From positions 1 through 64,000 of the forward strand of contig CBHWDO010000006.1 of the NCBI GenBank assembly GCA_966112615.1: a stretch of 64,000 nucleotides of DNA, written 5' to 3'. The stretch is from Flavitalea sp966112615 (GTDB lineage: Bacteria > Bacteroidota > Bacteroidia > Chitinophagales > Chitinophagaceae). Positions 43,784 through 54,043 of this stretch are shown here, piece by piece. A program made the translations under genes and the position numbers. Each line of letters opens with the position of its first letter. The first letter of the stretch is position 1. The notes under the pieces were generated by a model that saw only the letters and a list, made by a program, of their open reading frames with translations, had not been told where the DNA came from and ran no database searches.

Positions 43784-43808
43784 TAAGTTTCTTCACTCCG
43801 GAAACTTT
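43784..43808 (+). promoter_or_regulatory. inverted repeat upstream of the SusC gene
   Basis: AAGTTTC (43785-43791) and GAAACTT (43801-43807) form a perfect 7-bp inverted repeat with a 9-nt spacer, 47 bp before the SusC start. TAAGTTTC (43784-43791) also matches TAnnTTTG at seven of eight positions. It could be an operator of the PUL regulator, a leader hairpin or the -7 box; no well-placed -33 box is seen. The call is weak. Confidence 0.35.
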
Positions 43809-43854
43809 TTGACTGCTTAGCCAAAGCCCATTTAACACTAACAATTGATGTCAC

Positions 43855-46800
43855 ATGAAATCTAAGATTTTCCTGATCACCAATGCTATTGCATTGGAGC
43901 CATGGAAAAGAACCGGACTGCTGCTTGTCCTGGTCTTTTTCGCCTTTCTCCCCAATTCACATGCACAAACACCGCTCACTGTAACAGGTACTGTAAAAGA
44001 CAGTGCTGGCGTGGGTTTGCCCAATGTTACGATCACTGAAAAAGGTAAACGAAATGTAACAACCACCAATGAGAGTGGTCATTTTTCCATTAATGTAGCC
44101 GGACAGCAATCTGTACTGCTAATTTCATCTGTAGGATATGCAGAACAATCCATTACAGTTGGAACTAAATCATCATTTGACATTTCACTGCGCGCTTCAA
44201 CGCGTGATATGGATGAAGTGGTAGTGGTTGGTTACGGAACCAAGAAGAAAGAATCGCTTACAGGAGCGATATCAACCGTAACTGCAAAAGACCTTGATCA
44301 TGTGCACGGAGGTGCAACTGTAAGTTCAGGACTTGCCGGAAAATTGCCTGGTGTAACATTCAGAATGCCTGATGGTCGTCCTGGTTCAAGCGCCAACATC
44401 AATATCCGGAACCTGGGTACTCCTTTATTCATCATCGACGGAATTCAGCAGGACGGAGGACAATTCAACAACCTTTCGCCCAACGATATTGAAAGCATCA
44501 CCATTCTGAAAGATGCATCTGCAGCTATTTATGGCGTACGTGCAGCCAATGGTGTTGTGGTTGTTACCACCAAGCGCGGAAGATCAGGAAGCGGTAATAC
44601 CATAAATATCGATGCATACACAGGCTGGCAAAACTGGACAAGATTCCCTGAAGTGGTAAATTCTTACCAGTGGCAGTTAGGTAAGGCAGATGCGGAAATG
44701 AACAGGGTGAACCCATCCACTAACATGACACCTGCAGAACTGGAAAAATGGAAAGCCGGAACTGAGTATGGATATAGGGATTTCAACTGGTATGATTTCA
44801 TCATCAAAAAGAATTCGCCGGTTAGAAGTATCAATGTAAATGCAACCGGGGGTTCTGATAAAGTGAATTATTATTTGTCGCTTACAAGATTGGATCAGAA
44901 TTCAGTGCTTGGACGTGAATTCACTTTTGGCAGAACCAATCTTCAATCCAATATTGATGTAAAGGTTACGAATAGATTGAAAGTTGGTGTTCAGATCAAC
45001 GGGCGTATTGAAACCCGCGACAATCCTGGTGTTCCCGGCGGTGATGATTATTGGGCTCCACGATTTGCATTGTTGAGAAACCTTCCCTTTGAACGTCCTT
45101 TTGCAAATGATAATCCTGAATATTTAAATGATATTGGGCATAATGCTGAGAACTGGGGATTGCTGAATAAAGCAAAATCAGGTTACTGGCATGAAGACTG
45201 GCGCGTGTTGCAGACAAATATTTCAGCAGAGTACCAGTTCCCAATTACCGGGTTATCAGCAAGAGCCATGTATAGTTACTATATCGCTGATAAAGTAATG
45301 AATGGTCATGAATACACTTATGATGCTTATCGATATAACCCGGTAGATAGCACCTACACCAGGACTGGTGGTAGCACGAATCCTTGGAGAGAACGCGGAA
45401 CGCATAAGGTTTTTAATAACGTGTTCCAGGGACAATTAAATTACAACAACAGTTTTGGTCTTCATAATATCGGCGCAACATTCGTGGCTGAAAGAATTGA
45501 ACGCAATGAAACAGATGTATGGGTGCATGCAGTTCCAAAAACAAATGCATTACCATTATTATTCTTTACTGATATTGATACTTACAACGACCAGGATTGG
45601 GAAGAAGCAAGGCTCGGTTATATCGGAAGACTGAACTATAATTTTGACAACAGGTTTTATGTTGAACTTTCTGCAAGGAGAGATGCATCCTGGAAATTCG
45701 CGCCAGGTAAAAGAACCGGTTTCTTTCCTGCAGTATCAGGTGGATGGAGACTAACCAAAGAAAGATTCTTCCAGAAATGGATCAATGACAGGATCCTGAG
45801 TGAATTCAAGATCCGCGGTTCTTATGGTGAATTGGGAGATGATAATGTTGGAATCGGAGCTTTTGATTATATCTCGGGTTATAATTACAATAGCGGCAAC
45901 AGATCTGTATTTGATGGTAACCTGGTAGTTGGTTCAAACTTCAGAGGTGTTCCTGTAACCAATATTACATGGTTCACAAGTACCATGGCCAATATCGGGG
46001 CAGACTTCACTTTATTCAATGGAAAGATCACCGGTTCGATCGATTATTTTGATCGTAAGCGTTCGGGACTTGTAGGTGCGAAGTACGATGTATTGGTTCC
46101 TTCAGAACTCGGTTACAATCTTCCAAATGAAAATGTAAACAAAGACCAGGTCGTGGGAGGTGAATTCGCCCTGAACTATCACGGACAATCAGGCGAATTC
46201 CGCTATACAATTGGCGGTAATGCTTCTATCTCCAGAAGCAAGTTCATCAGTTCTTACAAACCAATGTTTGGTAACTCATGGGATCATTACCGCAATTCCA
46301 TTGAAGGAAGATGGAATGGCATCTATTGGGGATATGAAGTGATTGGACAGTTCCAGTCACAGGAACAGATCAACAACTATACTATCAATAACGATGGTCA
46401 GAATAACCGCACACAATTGCCAGGCGACCTGATGTATAAGGATGTGAACAACGACGGAATGATCAATGGATATGATCAGCGCCCGATCGGTTTTGGTGGT
46501 GGAAATCCCAATGTGAACTTTGGATTGAGTATTTCACTTTCATGGAAGGGGCTTGATTTCACAGCGGATTTCTCCGGTGCATCAATGTACACATTTGAAA
46601 GAAACTGGGAAGTAAGATGGCCGTATCAAAATGGAGGTAACCTGTTGAAGGATTTTTATGAAGACAGGTGGCACAGGGCAGATCCATTTGATGTGAACAG
46701 TCAGTGGATCCCGGGAAAATATCCAGCCCTTCGATTCAATGAAGGTGGTCACAGTAACTACAATAAGAACTCAACTTTCTGGGTAACCAATCTTAAATAC

Positions 46801-47016
46801 CTCAGGGCAAGAACCATTGAGCTTGGATATTCTTTGCCAAAAACATTATTGTCAAGAGTACACATAAAGAAGACAAGGTTTTATGTGAATGCCTACAACC
46901 TTTTCTCGATCGATAATGCAGCACAGTATGGCCTCGATCCTGAAGTGGTGGATGGAAATGGTCTTCAATATCCGCAGAATAAAGTGATCAATCTTGGAGT
47001 AAACCTTTCATTCTAA
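43855..47016 (+). CDS. SusC/RagA-family TonB-dependent receptor
   Basis: This 1053-residue outer-membrane transporter has a signal peptide (about 1-38, ending SHAQ), a CarboxypepD_reg-like beta-sandwich (about 42-118), a TonB-box-like DEVVVVGYGT (about 123), a plug domain (about 135-245, with NIRNLGTPLFIIDGIQ and the KDASAAIYGVRAANGVV signature) and a 22-stranded barrel to the C-terminal NKVINLGVNLSF. It imports oligosaccharides captured with the SusD partner encoded 17 bp downstream. It heads the operon susC-susD-DUF3823-GH2-GtaA-like. Substrate cannot be read from the receptor alone. Confidence 0.93.
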   Translation: MKSKIFLITNAIALEPWKRTGLLLVLVFFAFLPNSHAQTPLTVTGTVKDSAGVGLPNVTITEKGKRNVTTTNESGHFSINVAGQQSVLLISSVGYAEQSITVGTKSSFDISLRASTRDMDEVVVVGYGTKKKESLTGAISTVTAKDLDHVHGGATVSSGLAGKLPGVTFRMPDGRPGSSANINIRNLGTPLFIIDGIQQDGGQFNNLSPNDIESITILKDASAAIYGVRAANGVVVVTTKRGRSGSGNTINIDAYTGWQNWTRFPEVVNSYQWQLGKADAEMNRVNPSTNMTPAELEKWKAGTEYGYRDFNWYDFIIKKNSPVRSINVNATGGSDKVNYYLSLTRLDQNSVLGREFTFGRTNLQSNIDVKVTNRLKVGVQINGRIETRDNPGVPGGDDYWAPRFALLRNLPFERPFANDNPEYLNDIGHNAENWGLLNKAKSGYWHEDWRVLQTNISAEYQFPITGLSARAMYSYYIADKVMNGHEYTYDAYRYNPVDSTYTRTGGSTNPWRERGTHKVFNNVFQGQLNYNNSFGLHNIGATFVAERIERNETDVWVHAVPKTNALPLLFFTDIDTYNDQDWEEARLGYIGRLNYNFDNRFYVELSARRDASWKFAPGKRTGFFPAVSGGWRLTKERFFQKWINDRILSEFKIRGSYGELGDDNVGIGAFDYISGYNYNSGNRSVFDGNLVVGSNFRGVPVTNITWFTSTMANIGADFTLFNGKITGSIDYFDRKRSGLVGAKYDVLVPSELGYNLPNENVNKDQVVGGEFALNYHGQSGEFRYTIGGNASISRSKFISSYKPMFGNSWDHYRNSIEGRWNGIYWGYEVIGQFQSQEQINNYTINNDGQNNRTQLPGDLMYKDVNNDGMINGYDQRPIGFGGGNPNVNFGLSISLSWKGLDFTADFSGASMYTFERNWEVRWPYQNGGNLLKDFYEDRWHRADPFDVNSQWIPGKYPALRFNEGGHSNYNKNSTFWVTNLKYLRARTIELGYSLPKTLLSRVHIKKTRFYVNAYNLFSIDNAAQYGLDPEVVDGNGLQYPQNKVINLGVNLSF

Positions 47017-47033
47017 TTTCAAAACATCGCACG

Positions 47034-48923
47034 ATGAAAAAATATTTTTCCATATTCATAGCAGCCGCACTGGTATTGAACAGTGGCTGTAATAAGGATG
47101 ATGAATTTTTAAGCAGGGAACCAAAAAATATCCTGCTGGAAGAAGCGATCTGGAAAGATCCTTCGCTGGTATTATCTGTATTGTCAAACCTGTATGATAG
47201 AATTCCTGATAACCAGGGGCTCCTTGGCGGTCAATGGCAGCGTTATGGAGATTTCAATGAAGCATTGATTTCGCAGAATGGAGATAACTGGCGCCACCAG
47301 AACCAGGATTGGGGATATGGCGAATGGGGCACATGGGATTATGGATATATCCGTGAGATCAACCTTTTCATTCAGCAGGCAGAAAAAGCAACAGCGTTGA
47401 ATGAAGATGTAAGAAAGAGATTTTTGGCAGAAGGAAAATTTCTTCGTGCCCTGATCTATTTCGATCATGTGAAGAGAATGGGTGGCGTTCCTTTGATCCT
47501 TGAACCACTCACGTATGATTTCAGTGGTAATGTCGAAAGCCTTCGATTTCCAAGAGCGAAAGAATCCGAGATCTATGATTTCGTGATCAGTGAATTAGAA
47601 GCGATCAAGAATGATCTGCCAAATAATAATTCAGTAAAATCAAGGCCTTCTAAAGCAGCAGCGCTGGCACTTGAATCCAGGGCAGCATTGTATGCAGCAT
47701 CTATTGCAAAATATGGATCAACTAAGACTCCTGAAGTTAGTCTGCCTGGTGGCGAAGTAAGTATTCCTGCATCCATGGCGCAGGGTTATTATGAAACAGC
47801 CCTCCGGGCTGCGCAGGAGATCATAACAGATGGAAATTATTCCCTGTATATGAAGAAGCCTGATCTCTCGGAAAATTTTGCATCCATCTTTCTCGATAAA
47901 TCCAATAATCCTGAAGTCATCTTCGTGGAAGATTATAAACTGAAAAATAAGATGCATGATTTCACGGTGGATAACCAACCATCATCTATGACAGAAGAAA
48001 GTTTTGGAGGTAAAACAAATCCATCGCTTAACCTGGTTCAGGCATTTGAAAAGCTCGATAATACATTTGCACCATTGCCGATTACCAACGGAAATTACTT
48101 AGCGTTTTATGATAATCCGCAGGATCTGTTTGAAGGAAGGGATGCGCGTCTTGCAGGTACTGTGATCCTTCCTGGTTCCAATTTCCGAAACAGGCCGGTT
48201 GATATCTGGGGTGGATTTATGCTATCAGATAAAAGCATCATAACTGGTACCCGGTTCAATGAACAAAAAGTTCTTCCGGGAAAAACTGCTGCAGAAGTAG
48301 TAGTAGGAAGAGATGGTCCTATTGCAGGACTTGAGTTCAGCGCTCAAACAGGTTTCCTGATCCGTAAATACCTTGATCCTACTGTAGGTGCCGGTTCGCT
48401 TGGAACCAAAAGTGAAGTATGGTGGGTAAGATTCAGATATGCTGAAGTATTGCTCAATGCAGCAGAAGCCGCATTTGAACTTGGCCAGAAAGATGTTGCA
48501 GTTGGATATATGAACCAGGTAAGAGCCAGGGCCGGACTCACCATTCCACTTACTGAAGCACAATTGAATTTCGACAGGATTGTTCATGAGAGAAGAGTAG
48601 AGCTTGCATTTGAAGATCATACACTCTGGGATATGAAACGCTGGAGACTCGCAACAGAAGTGTGGAATGGTTCCAACATGACTGAAGCAGACCTGCTATC
48701 CAATATTGGTAAAGCAGATAAACCAAATACACAGGTCTTTGGATTGATCCCATACAAATACTATGCTCCTGGCGATCCTAACAATGGTAAATGGGTTTTT
48801 AAAATTGCAAAACCTAATGCCGTGACAAACCCTGATCGTTTCAGGTTAGGAAATTATTATTCCTATATCGGTGATAACATCATCGCCAACAATCCGAAGA
48901 TCGTCAGAAATCCAAACCAGTAA
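47034..48923 (+). CDS. SusD/RagB-family glycan-binding lipoprotein
   Basis: This 629-residue lipoprotein has a signal with lipobox LNSGC followed by NKDDE, a Bacteroidota export signal for the outer surface. The SusD-like N-terminal region and the RagB/SusD C-terminal domain (about 300-628) are recognisable, with TPR-type helices (for instance KFLRALIYFDHVKRMGGVPL) and the late VRARAGLT and ERRVELAFEDHTLWDMKRW segments. It should form the lid over the SusC barrel and bind glycan at the cell surface. Length is usual for the family. It follows susC by 17 bp. Confidence 0.93.
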   Translation: MKKYFSIFIAAALVLNSGCNKDDEFLSREPKNILLEEAIWKDPSLVLSVLSNLYDRIPDNQGLLGGQWQRYGDFNEALISQNGDNWRHQNQDWGYGEWGTWDYGYIREINLFIQQAEKATALNEDVRKRFLAEGKFLRALIYFDHVKRMGGVPLILEPLTYDFSGNVESLRFPRAKESEIYDFVISELEAIKNDLPNNNSVKSRPSKAAALALESRAALYAASIAKYGSTKTPEVSLPGGEVSIPASMAQGYYETALRAAQEIITDGNYSLYMKKPDLSENFASIFLDKSNNPEVIFVEDYKLKNKMHDFTVDNQPSSMTEESFGGKTNPSLNLVQAFEKLDNTFAPLPITNGNYLAFYDNPQDLFEGRDARLAGTVILPGSNFRNRPVDIWGGFMLSDKSIITGTRFNEQKVLPGKTAAEVVVGRDGPIAGLEFSAQTGFLIRKYLDPTVGAGSLGTKSEVWWVRFRYAEVLLNAAEAAFELGQKDVAVGYMNQVRARAGLTIPLTEAQLNFDRIVHERRVELAFEDHTLWDMKRWRLATEVWNGSNMTEADLLSNIGKADKPNTQVFGLIPYKYYAPGDPNNGKWVFKIAKPNAVTNPDRFRLGNYYSYIGDNIIANNPKIVRNPNQ

Positions 48924-48941
48924 TCATTGAAAAGAATTTAT

Positions 48942-49640
48942 ATGAAACTCAGTAATATCATACTAATGGCATTGATCGTGATCAGTGCATCCTGTTCAAA
49001 GGATAATTATGATGCACCTTCAGCAACATTTGAAGGAATGATATCCTACCAAGGAGAACCGATCAATGTAGAATATAATCAGGTACGTTTCCAGTTGTGG
49101 CAGGGAGGATATGGTAAAATGACGCCGATCGATGTGCCCATCAAACAGGATGGAACTTTTTCCTCGCTATTATTTAACGGACAATACACGCTAACTTTTC
49201 CCGGAGGTCAGGGCCCATACATGACCGTTCACAACGGATCCCAGAAAGATACCTTGAACCTATCCATCAACGGAAATACGAACATGAACATTGAAGTGAT
49301 GCCATACTATATGGTTCGCGATCCACAGTTTTCGTATTCAGGTGGAACAGTTTCTGGATCTGTAAAGCTGGATAAGATCATTACTGATGTAAATGCAAAG
49401 GATATCGATCGTGTTTACCTGTATATCAATACAACACAATTCGTATCTGGTGCAGGTTCTGCTAAAGTTGCGGAATCTTCTGTTGCAGGATCTGCAATCA
49501 CTGATATGAATAATGTTTCACTTAATGTTGCTGTACCAACTCTTACCCGTACCCAGAATTATATATTCGCAAGGATCGGTGTAAAGATCAGTGGGGTAGA
49601 AGACATGATCTTCTCACCTGTAGTGAAACTGGAGATGTAG
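48942..49640 (+). CDS. DUF3823 lipoprotein, likely surface glycan-binding accessory protein
   Basis: This 232-residue lipoprotein has lipobox SASC and then two beta-sandwich halves: an N-terminal carboxypeptidase-regulatory-like domain (about 28-115, ATFEGMISYQGEPINVEYNQ) and a second domain (about 120-232). This fits DUF3823, a family encoded directly after susD in many Bacteroidota loci. By position it may act as an extra surface binding protein. The ATG at 48942 is chosen because the earlier TTG adds five residues before a normal signal peptide. The next gene, a GH2 enzyme, follows after 46 bp. Confidence 0.82.
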   Translation: MKLSNIILMALIVISASCSKDNYDAPSATFEGMISYQGEPINVEYNQVRFQLWQGGYGKMTPIDVPIKQDGTFSSLLFNGQYTLTFPGGQGPYMTVHNGSQKDTLNLSINGNTNMNIEVMPYYMVRDPQFSYSGGTVSGSVKLDKIITDVNAKDIDRVYLYINTTQFVSGAGSAKVAESSVAGSAITDMNNVSLNVAVPTLTRTQNYIFARIGVKISGVEDMIFSPVVKLEM

Positions 49641-49686
49641 TATAAAAAATTTAATTTAGTCGGTACTCATTCATAATTCCCATTAC

Positions 49687-51525
49687 ATGAAAAAGTTAAT
49701 AGTCTATTCGCTTTTTGTTTCTAGTGCATTATCGGTTAAGGCTCAGGATCAGTGGAAGATTGTTCCCGGAAAGATCACTACTCCCTGGGCAGAGAAAATA
49801 GATCCAGCTGCACCATTGCCTGAATATCCAAGACCACAAATGGTTAGAAAGGATTGGAAGAACCTGAATGGTCAGTGGGACTATGCAATATTACCGGCAT
49901 CACAACAATCTATTCCTGCTTCATTTTCAGGAAAGATTCTCGTGCCTTATGCAGTAGAATCGGCATTGTCGGGTGTTGGTAAAACAGTTGGTAAAGACAG
50001 TGTGCTTTGGTACAACAAAACCGTACAGGTTTCATCTTCCATGCGAAAAGGCAATGTGCTCCTGCATTTTGGAGCCGTTGACTGGCAGTGCGAAGTATTT
50101 GTAAATGGGAAATCCGTTGGATCACACAAAGGTGGTTATGATCCTTTTTCCATTGATATTACCAGTGCACTGACAAAAGGCAATGATCAGAAAATTGCTG
50201 TTCGTGTATGGGATCCTTCTGATGATGGACCTCAGCCTAGAGGTAAGCAGATCAAAAATCCTCATGGCATCTGGTACACTCCTGTTACCGGTATCTGGCA
50301 AACGGTGTGGCTGGAATCAGTTCCAAAGACTTATATCGTTTCAACCAAACAAACTCCGGATCTTGATAAAAAAACTGTCACCATTGCCGCGGAAATTTCC
50401 AACCTGCAAAACGGTGATGAAGTGATTGTAAGTGCATGGGATGGATCTACAAAAGTTGCAGAACAAAAGATCAGTGGAGAAGGAACATTACAGGTGAATG
50501 ATGCAAAGATCTGGTCGCTTGAAAATCCTTTTTTGTATGATCTGAAATATACTGTGATGCGCAAGGGCAAGGCAGTAGATGAAGTGAAGAGTTATTTCGC
50601 GATGAGAAAGATCTCTGAAGGTGTGGATGCTAAAGGGATCAAACGCATGTTGCTGAACGACAAATTTGTTTTCCAGTATGGTCCGCTCGACCAGGGCTGG
50701 TGGCCTGATGGTTTGTACACTGCTCCAACCGATGAAGCTTTGAAATTCGATATCGTGAAGACCAAGGAAATGGGCTTCAATATGATCCGCAAACACGTTA
50801 AAGTAGAACCTGCAAGATGGTATTACTACTGCGACCAGATGGGTATGCTTGTATGGCAGGATATGCCAAGCGGTGATCTCGGAAACAGTTGGGAAATGAG
50901 ACCAGGCGTATTCGGCAAGGCAACAGATAAGAAAAGAACACCTGAATCAGAAGCGATCTATCGTGAAGAATGGAAAGAGATAATGAAAGATTTTCACAAC
51001 TTTCCAAGCATCATTGTTTGGGTTCCATTTAATGAGGCATGGGGACAATTTAAAACTGCAGATATTACCAACTGGACCATGAAGCAGGATCCTTCCAGGC
51101 TGGTGAACAGCGCAAGTGGCGGGAACTTCGAGCCGGTTGGGCATATCATCGACCTGCACAATTATCCGGAGCCTTTAATGCCGGATCCTGCATTGTTTGG
51201 AAAGTCGCAGGTGCTTGTGTTGGGTGAATTCGGAGGACTTGGTTTACCGGTTGAAGGACATACATGGCAGGATAAAAACAACTGGGGATATCAAAGCTTT
51301 AAAAATGCCGATGATCTTTTCAAAAGATATTCAGAGTTCATAGATCGCATCCCATACCTGATCGGTCATGGTCTGTCGGCTGCCGTGTATACTCAAACTA
51401 CAGATGTTGAAGTGGAAACCAATGGTATCATGACTTACGACAGGAAAGTGATCAAGATCCCTGTTGAAAAATTAAAATCAGTTCATAGTAAACTTTATAA
51501 TCAATCAGTAGATATCAAACCTTAA
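49687..51525 (+). CDS. exported glycoside hydrolase family 2 enzyme
   Basis: This 612-residue enzyme has a signal peptide (1-19, ending VKAQ), a GH2 sugar-binding jelly roll (about 45-205, with HFGAVDWQCEVFVNGKSVG), an Ig-like domain (about 205-300) and a TIM barrel (about 310-600). The acid/base is E450 in VPFNEAWGQ and the nucleophile E514 in VLGEFGGLGL, as in retaining GH2 enzymes. Length is at the short end for the family and there are no C-terminal extra domains. Specificity could be beta-galactosidase, beta-glucuronidase or another exo-activity; the sequence alone does not decide. It is the fourth gene of the PUL operon. Confidence 0.88.
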   Translation: MKKLIVYSLFVSSALSVKAQDQWKIVPGKITTPWAEKIDPAAPLPEYPRPQMVRKDWKNLNGQWDYAILPASQQSIPASFSGKILVPYAVESALSGVGKTVGKDSVLWYNKTVQVSSSMRKGNVLLHFGAVDWQCEVFVNGKSVGSHKGGYDPFSIDITSALTKGNDQKIAVRVWDPSDDGPQPRGKQIKNPHGIWYTPVTGIWQTVWLESVPKTYIVSTKQTPDLDKKTVTIAAEISNLQNGDEVIVSAWDGSTKVAEQKISGEGTLQVNDAKIWSLENPFLYDLKYTVMRKGKAVDEVKSYFAMRKISEGVDAKGIKRMLLNDKFVFQYGPLDQGWWPDGLYTAPTDEALKFDIVKTKEMGFNMIRKHVKVEPARWYYYCDQMGMLVWQDMPSGDLGNSWEMRPGVFGKATDKKRTPESEAIYREEWKEIMKDFHNFPSIIVWVPFNEAWGQFKTADITNWTMKQDPSRLVNSASGGNFEPVGHIIDLHNYPEPLMPDPALFGKSQVLVLGEFGGLGLPVEGHTWQDKNNWGYQSFKNADDLFKRYSEFIDRIPYLIGHGLSAAVYTQTTDVEVETNGIMTYDRKVIKIPVEKLKSVHSKLYNQSVDIKP

Positions 51526-51549
51526 AGCATACCATTAATTATTTGTGAG

Positions 51550-54003
51550 ATGAAGAGAATCTTAAGTGCACTGGCTATTGTAGTGAGTTTTGTACCGGCT
51601 GTAATGGGTCAGTTGACCAAAGCACCGGCTTACCCGTTAATTACACATGATCCGTATTTCAGTATCTGGTCTAACACCGATACAGTATCGTCTTCCACGA
51701 CGCACCATTGGACAGGTGCTGATCAGTCGCTGCTTGGTTTGATCCGTGTGGATGGAGAAGTATATCGTTTTCTTGGTGAAACCGGCAGGAGTTATAAATC
51801 TGTGTTGCCTGCAGGTGATGAAGAATCATTTGAAACAAAATATACAGAAACAACACCCACCGGGAACTGGATGGAAGCAGGATACAATGATGCATCCTGG
51901 ACCAGTGGTAAAGCTCCTTTCGGGGATGATAAATCGCAGGTGAATACTTACTGGAAGTCGAACGATCTCTGGGTAAGAAGAACCTTCAATATTGACAATA
52001 CTGATTTCAACAAGCTGGCACTTAAGATCAATCACGATGATAATGTCAAAATTTACCTGAATGGAAACCAGGTATATGATCGTACAGGATGGACCAATAA
52101 ATTTACTTTCCTTCCCCTGCATGAACAGCTTGCAAAATACCTGGTGAAAGGAAAGAATGTGATAGCAATTCATGTTGCAAATACAGCAGGAGGTCAATGG
52201 CTGGATTTCGGAATTGTGGATGAAGTAAAAGACAAAGCATCCATGGTAAAGAAAGCAGTTCAGAATAAAGTAACCATCAATCCTACACAAACCATCTATG
52301 ACCTGGTTTGTGGAAAGGTGAATCTTTCACTGGTATTCACTTCACCGGTATTGATGAATGATCTGCAATTAGTATCAAGACCTGTTTCTTATGTTACTGC
52401 AAAAGTTGTATCGAATGATGGGGCTTCACATAATGTTGATCTTTATTTAGGTGCGTCAACTGATATAGCAGTAAATGTACCATCTCAGCAGGTTAAAGCA
52501 TCAGTATATACAAGTGATGGTTTGTCGGTAATGAAAGCCGGAACGAATGACCAGCCTATATTAAAGAAGAAAGGTGATGATCTTCGGATAGACTGGGGTT
52601 ATATGTATGTGGCAGCTCCTGCAGGAGTTAGGCCCACGCAGTATATCAGTACTGCAGCTGGAGCTGTTACATCATTTCTTCAAAAAAACTATGCATCGGT
52701 TAATGAAGGAAGGAGCTTAATGCTGAACACGATTCTTCCATTCGGAAAAGTTGCGGCAACACCAAAAGAGCAGTATATCATGCTGGGATATGATGATCTT
52801 TTATCAGTACAATATTTTGGTGAGAATCTGAAAGCACTATGGAAAGAATCAGGAATGACCATTGAAAAAACAATGGCCAAAGCATCTTCAGATTATAAGA
52901 AAGTATTGCAACAATGTGCAGACTTCAACCATAAATTGTATTCAGAAACAAAGAATGCCGGTGGCGAAAACTATGCAAAACTTTGTGCACTGGTGTATCG
53001 CCAGGCGATGGCTGCGCATAAACTGGTGAGAAGTCCACAGGGAGAATTATTATTTCTTTCCAAAGAAAATTTCAGTAACGGATCCATCAATACAGTCGAT
53101 ATCACATACCCTTCAGCTCCATTGTATCTTGTATATAATCCTGAATTATTGAAAGGTATGATGAATGGTATTTTCTATTACAGTGAAAGCGGTAAGTGGC
53201 CAAAACCTTTTGCAGCGCATGACCTGGGTACTTATCCATTAGCGAATGGTCAAACCTATGGTGAAGATATGCCTGTAGAAGAAAGCGGCAATATGGTGAT
53301 CCTTGCAGGTGCAATAACCAAGAGAGAAGGCAATGCAGAATATGCACGCAAGCATTGGAAAACACTGACCACCTGGACGGATTACCTGGTGAAGGAAGGA
53401 TTTGACCCGGCGAATCAATTGTGTACCGATGACTTTGCAGGTCACCTTGCACGCAATGCAAATCTTTCTGTGAAAGCAATTGTAGGAATAGGAAGCTATG
53501 CATACATGGCTGAGAAACTGGGAGAAAAAGAGACAGCGAAAAAGTATAGAGACATTGCAAAACAGATGGCAATTAAATGGATGGAAATGGCAGATGATGG
53601 AGATCATTATGCATTGACATTTGACAAGAAAGGAACCTGGAGCCAGAAATACAACCTGGTTTGGGATAAGATCCTTGGACTCGACCTGTTTCCAAAAGAA
53701 GTATATCAAAAAGAGATCAAATATTATTTAGGTAAACAGGAAGCGTATGGACTACCATTGGATAGCAGGAAGACATATACAAAATCTGACTGGATCCTCT
53801 GGACCTCAGTGCTGGCGGATAATAAAGCAGATTTTGATGCACTGGTAGATCCTGTATTCAAGTATGCCATGGAAACCAGTACCCGCGTGCCTTTGAGCGA
53901 CTGGCATGAAACTACCAATGGAAAACAGGTTGGTTTCCAGGCAAGAAGTGTGGTTGGTGGATATTACATTAAACTACTTGAATCAATTTATAAAGGAAAA
54001 TAG
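51550..54003 (+). CDS. GtaA-like protein (DUF4964/DUF5127/DUF4965/DUF1793) with inserted beta-sandwich
   Basis: This 817-residue exported protein has a signal peptide (1-20, ending VMGQ), DUF4964 (about 22-92, PAYPLITHDPYFSIWSN), an inserted galactose-binding-like beta-sandwich (about 95-225, with WMEAGYNDASWTSGKAPFGD and VKIYLNGNQVYDR), DUF5127 (about 230-450) and the DUF4965/DUF1793 helical barrel (about 455-812, HDLGTYPLANGQTYGEDMPV and CTDDFAGH). The family includes fungal glutaminase A, but in Bacteroidota it usually sits among glycosidase genes and its helical toroid resembles that of (alpha/alpha)6 glycosidases; the acidic residues in MPVEESGN and CTDDFAGH are catalytic candidates. A glycan-related role is inferred. 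It ends the PUL operon, before a terminator. Confidence 0.8.
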   Translation: MKRILSALAIVVSFVPAVMGQLTKAPAYPLITHDPYFSIWSNTDTVSSSTTHHWTGADQSLLGLIRVDGEVYRFLGETGRSYKSVLPAGDEESFETKYTETTPTGNWMEAGYNDASWTSGKAPFGDDKSQVNTYWKSNDLWVRRTFNIDNTDFNKLALKINHDDNVKIYLNGNQVYDRTGWTNKFTFLPLHEQLAKYLVKGKNVIAIHVANTAGGQWLDFGIVDEVKDKASMVKKAVQNKVTINPTQTIYDLVCGKVNLSLVFTSPVLMNDLQLVSRPVSYVTAKVVSNDGASHNVDLYLGASTDIAVNVPSQQVKASVYTSDGLSVMKAGTNDQPILKKKGDDLRIDWGYMYVAAPAGVRPTQYISTAAGAVTSFLQKNYASVNEGRSLMLNTILPFGKVAATPKEQYIMLGYDDLLSVQYFGENLKALWKESGMTIEKTMAKASSDYKKVLQQCADFNHKLYSETKNAGGENYAKLCALVYRQAMAAHKLVRSPQGELLFLSKENFSNGSINTVDITYPSAPLYLVYNPELLKGMMNGIFYYSESGKWPKPFAAHDLGTYPLANGQTYGEDMPVEESGNMVILAGAITKREGNAEYARKHWKTLTTWTDYLVKEGFDPANQLCTDDFAGHLARNANLSVKAIVGIGSYAYMAEKLGEKETAKKYRDIAKQMAIKWMEMADDGDHYALTFDKKGTWSQKYNLVWDKILGLDLFPKEVYQKEIKYYLGKQEAYGLPLDSRKTYTKSDWILWTSVLADNKADFDALVDPVFKYAMETSTRVPLSDWHETTNGKQVGFQARSVVGGYYIKLLESIYKGK

Positions 54004-54043
54004 TTTTCAATCGTTTTTCTCAAAACAGCACACAATCGTTTAG

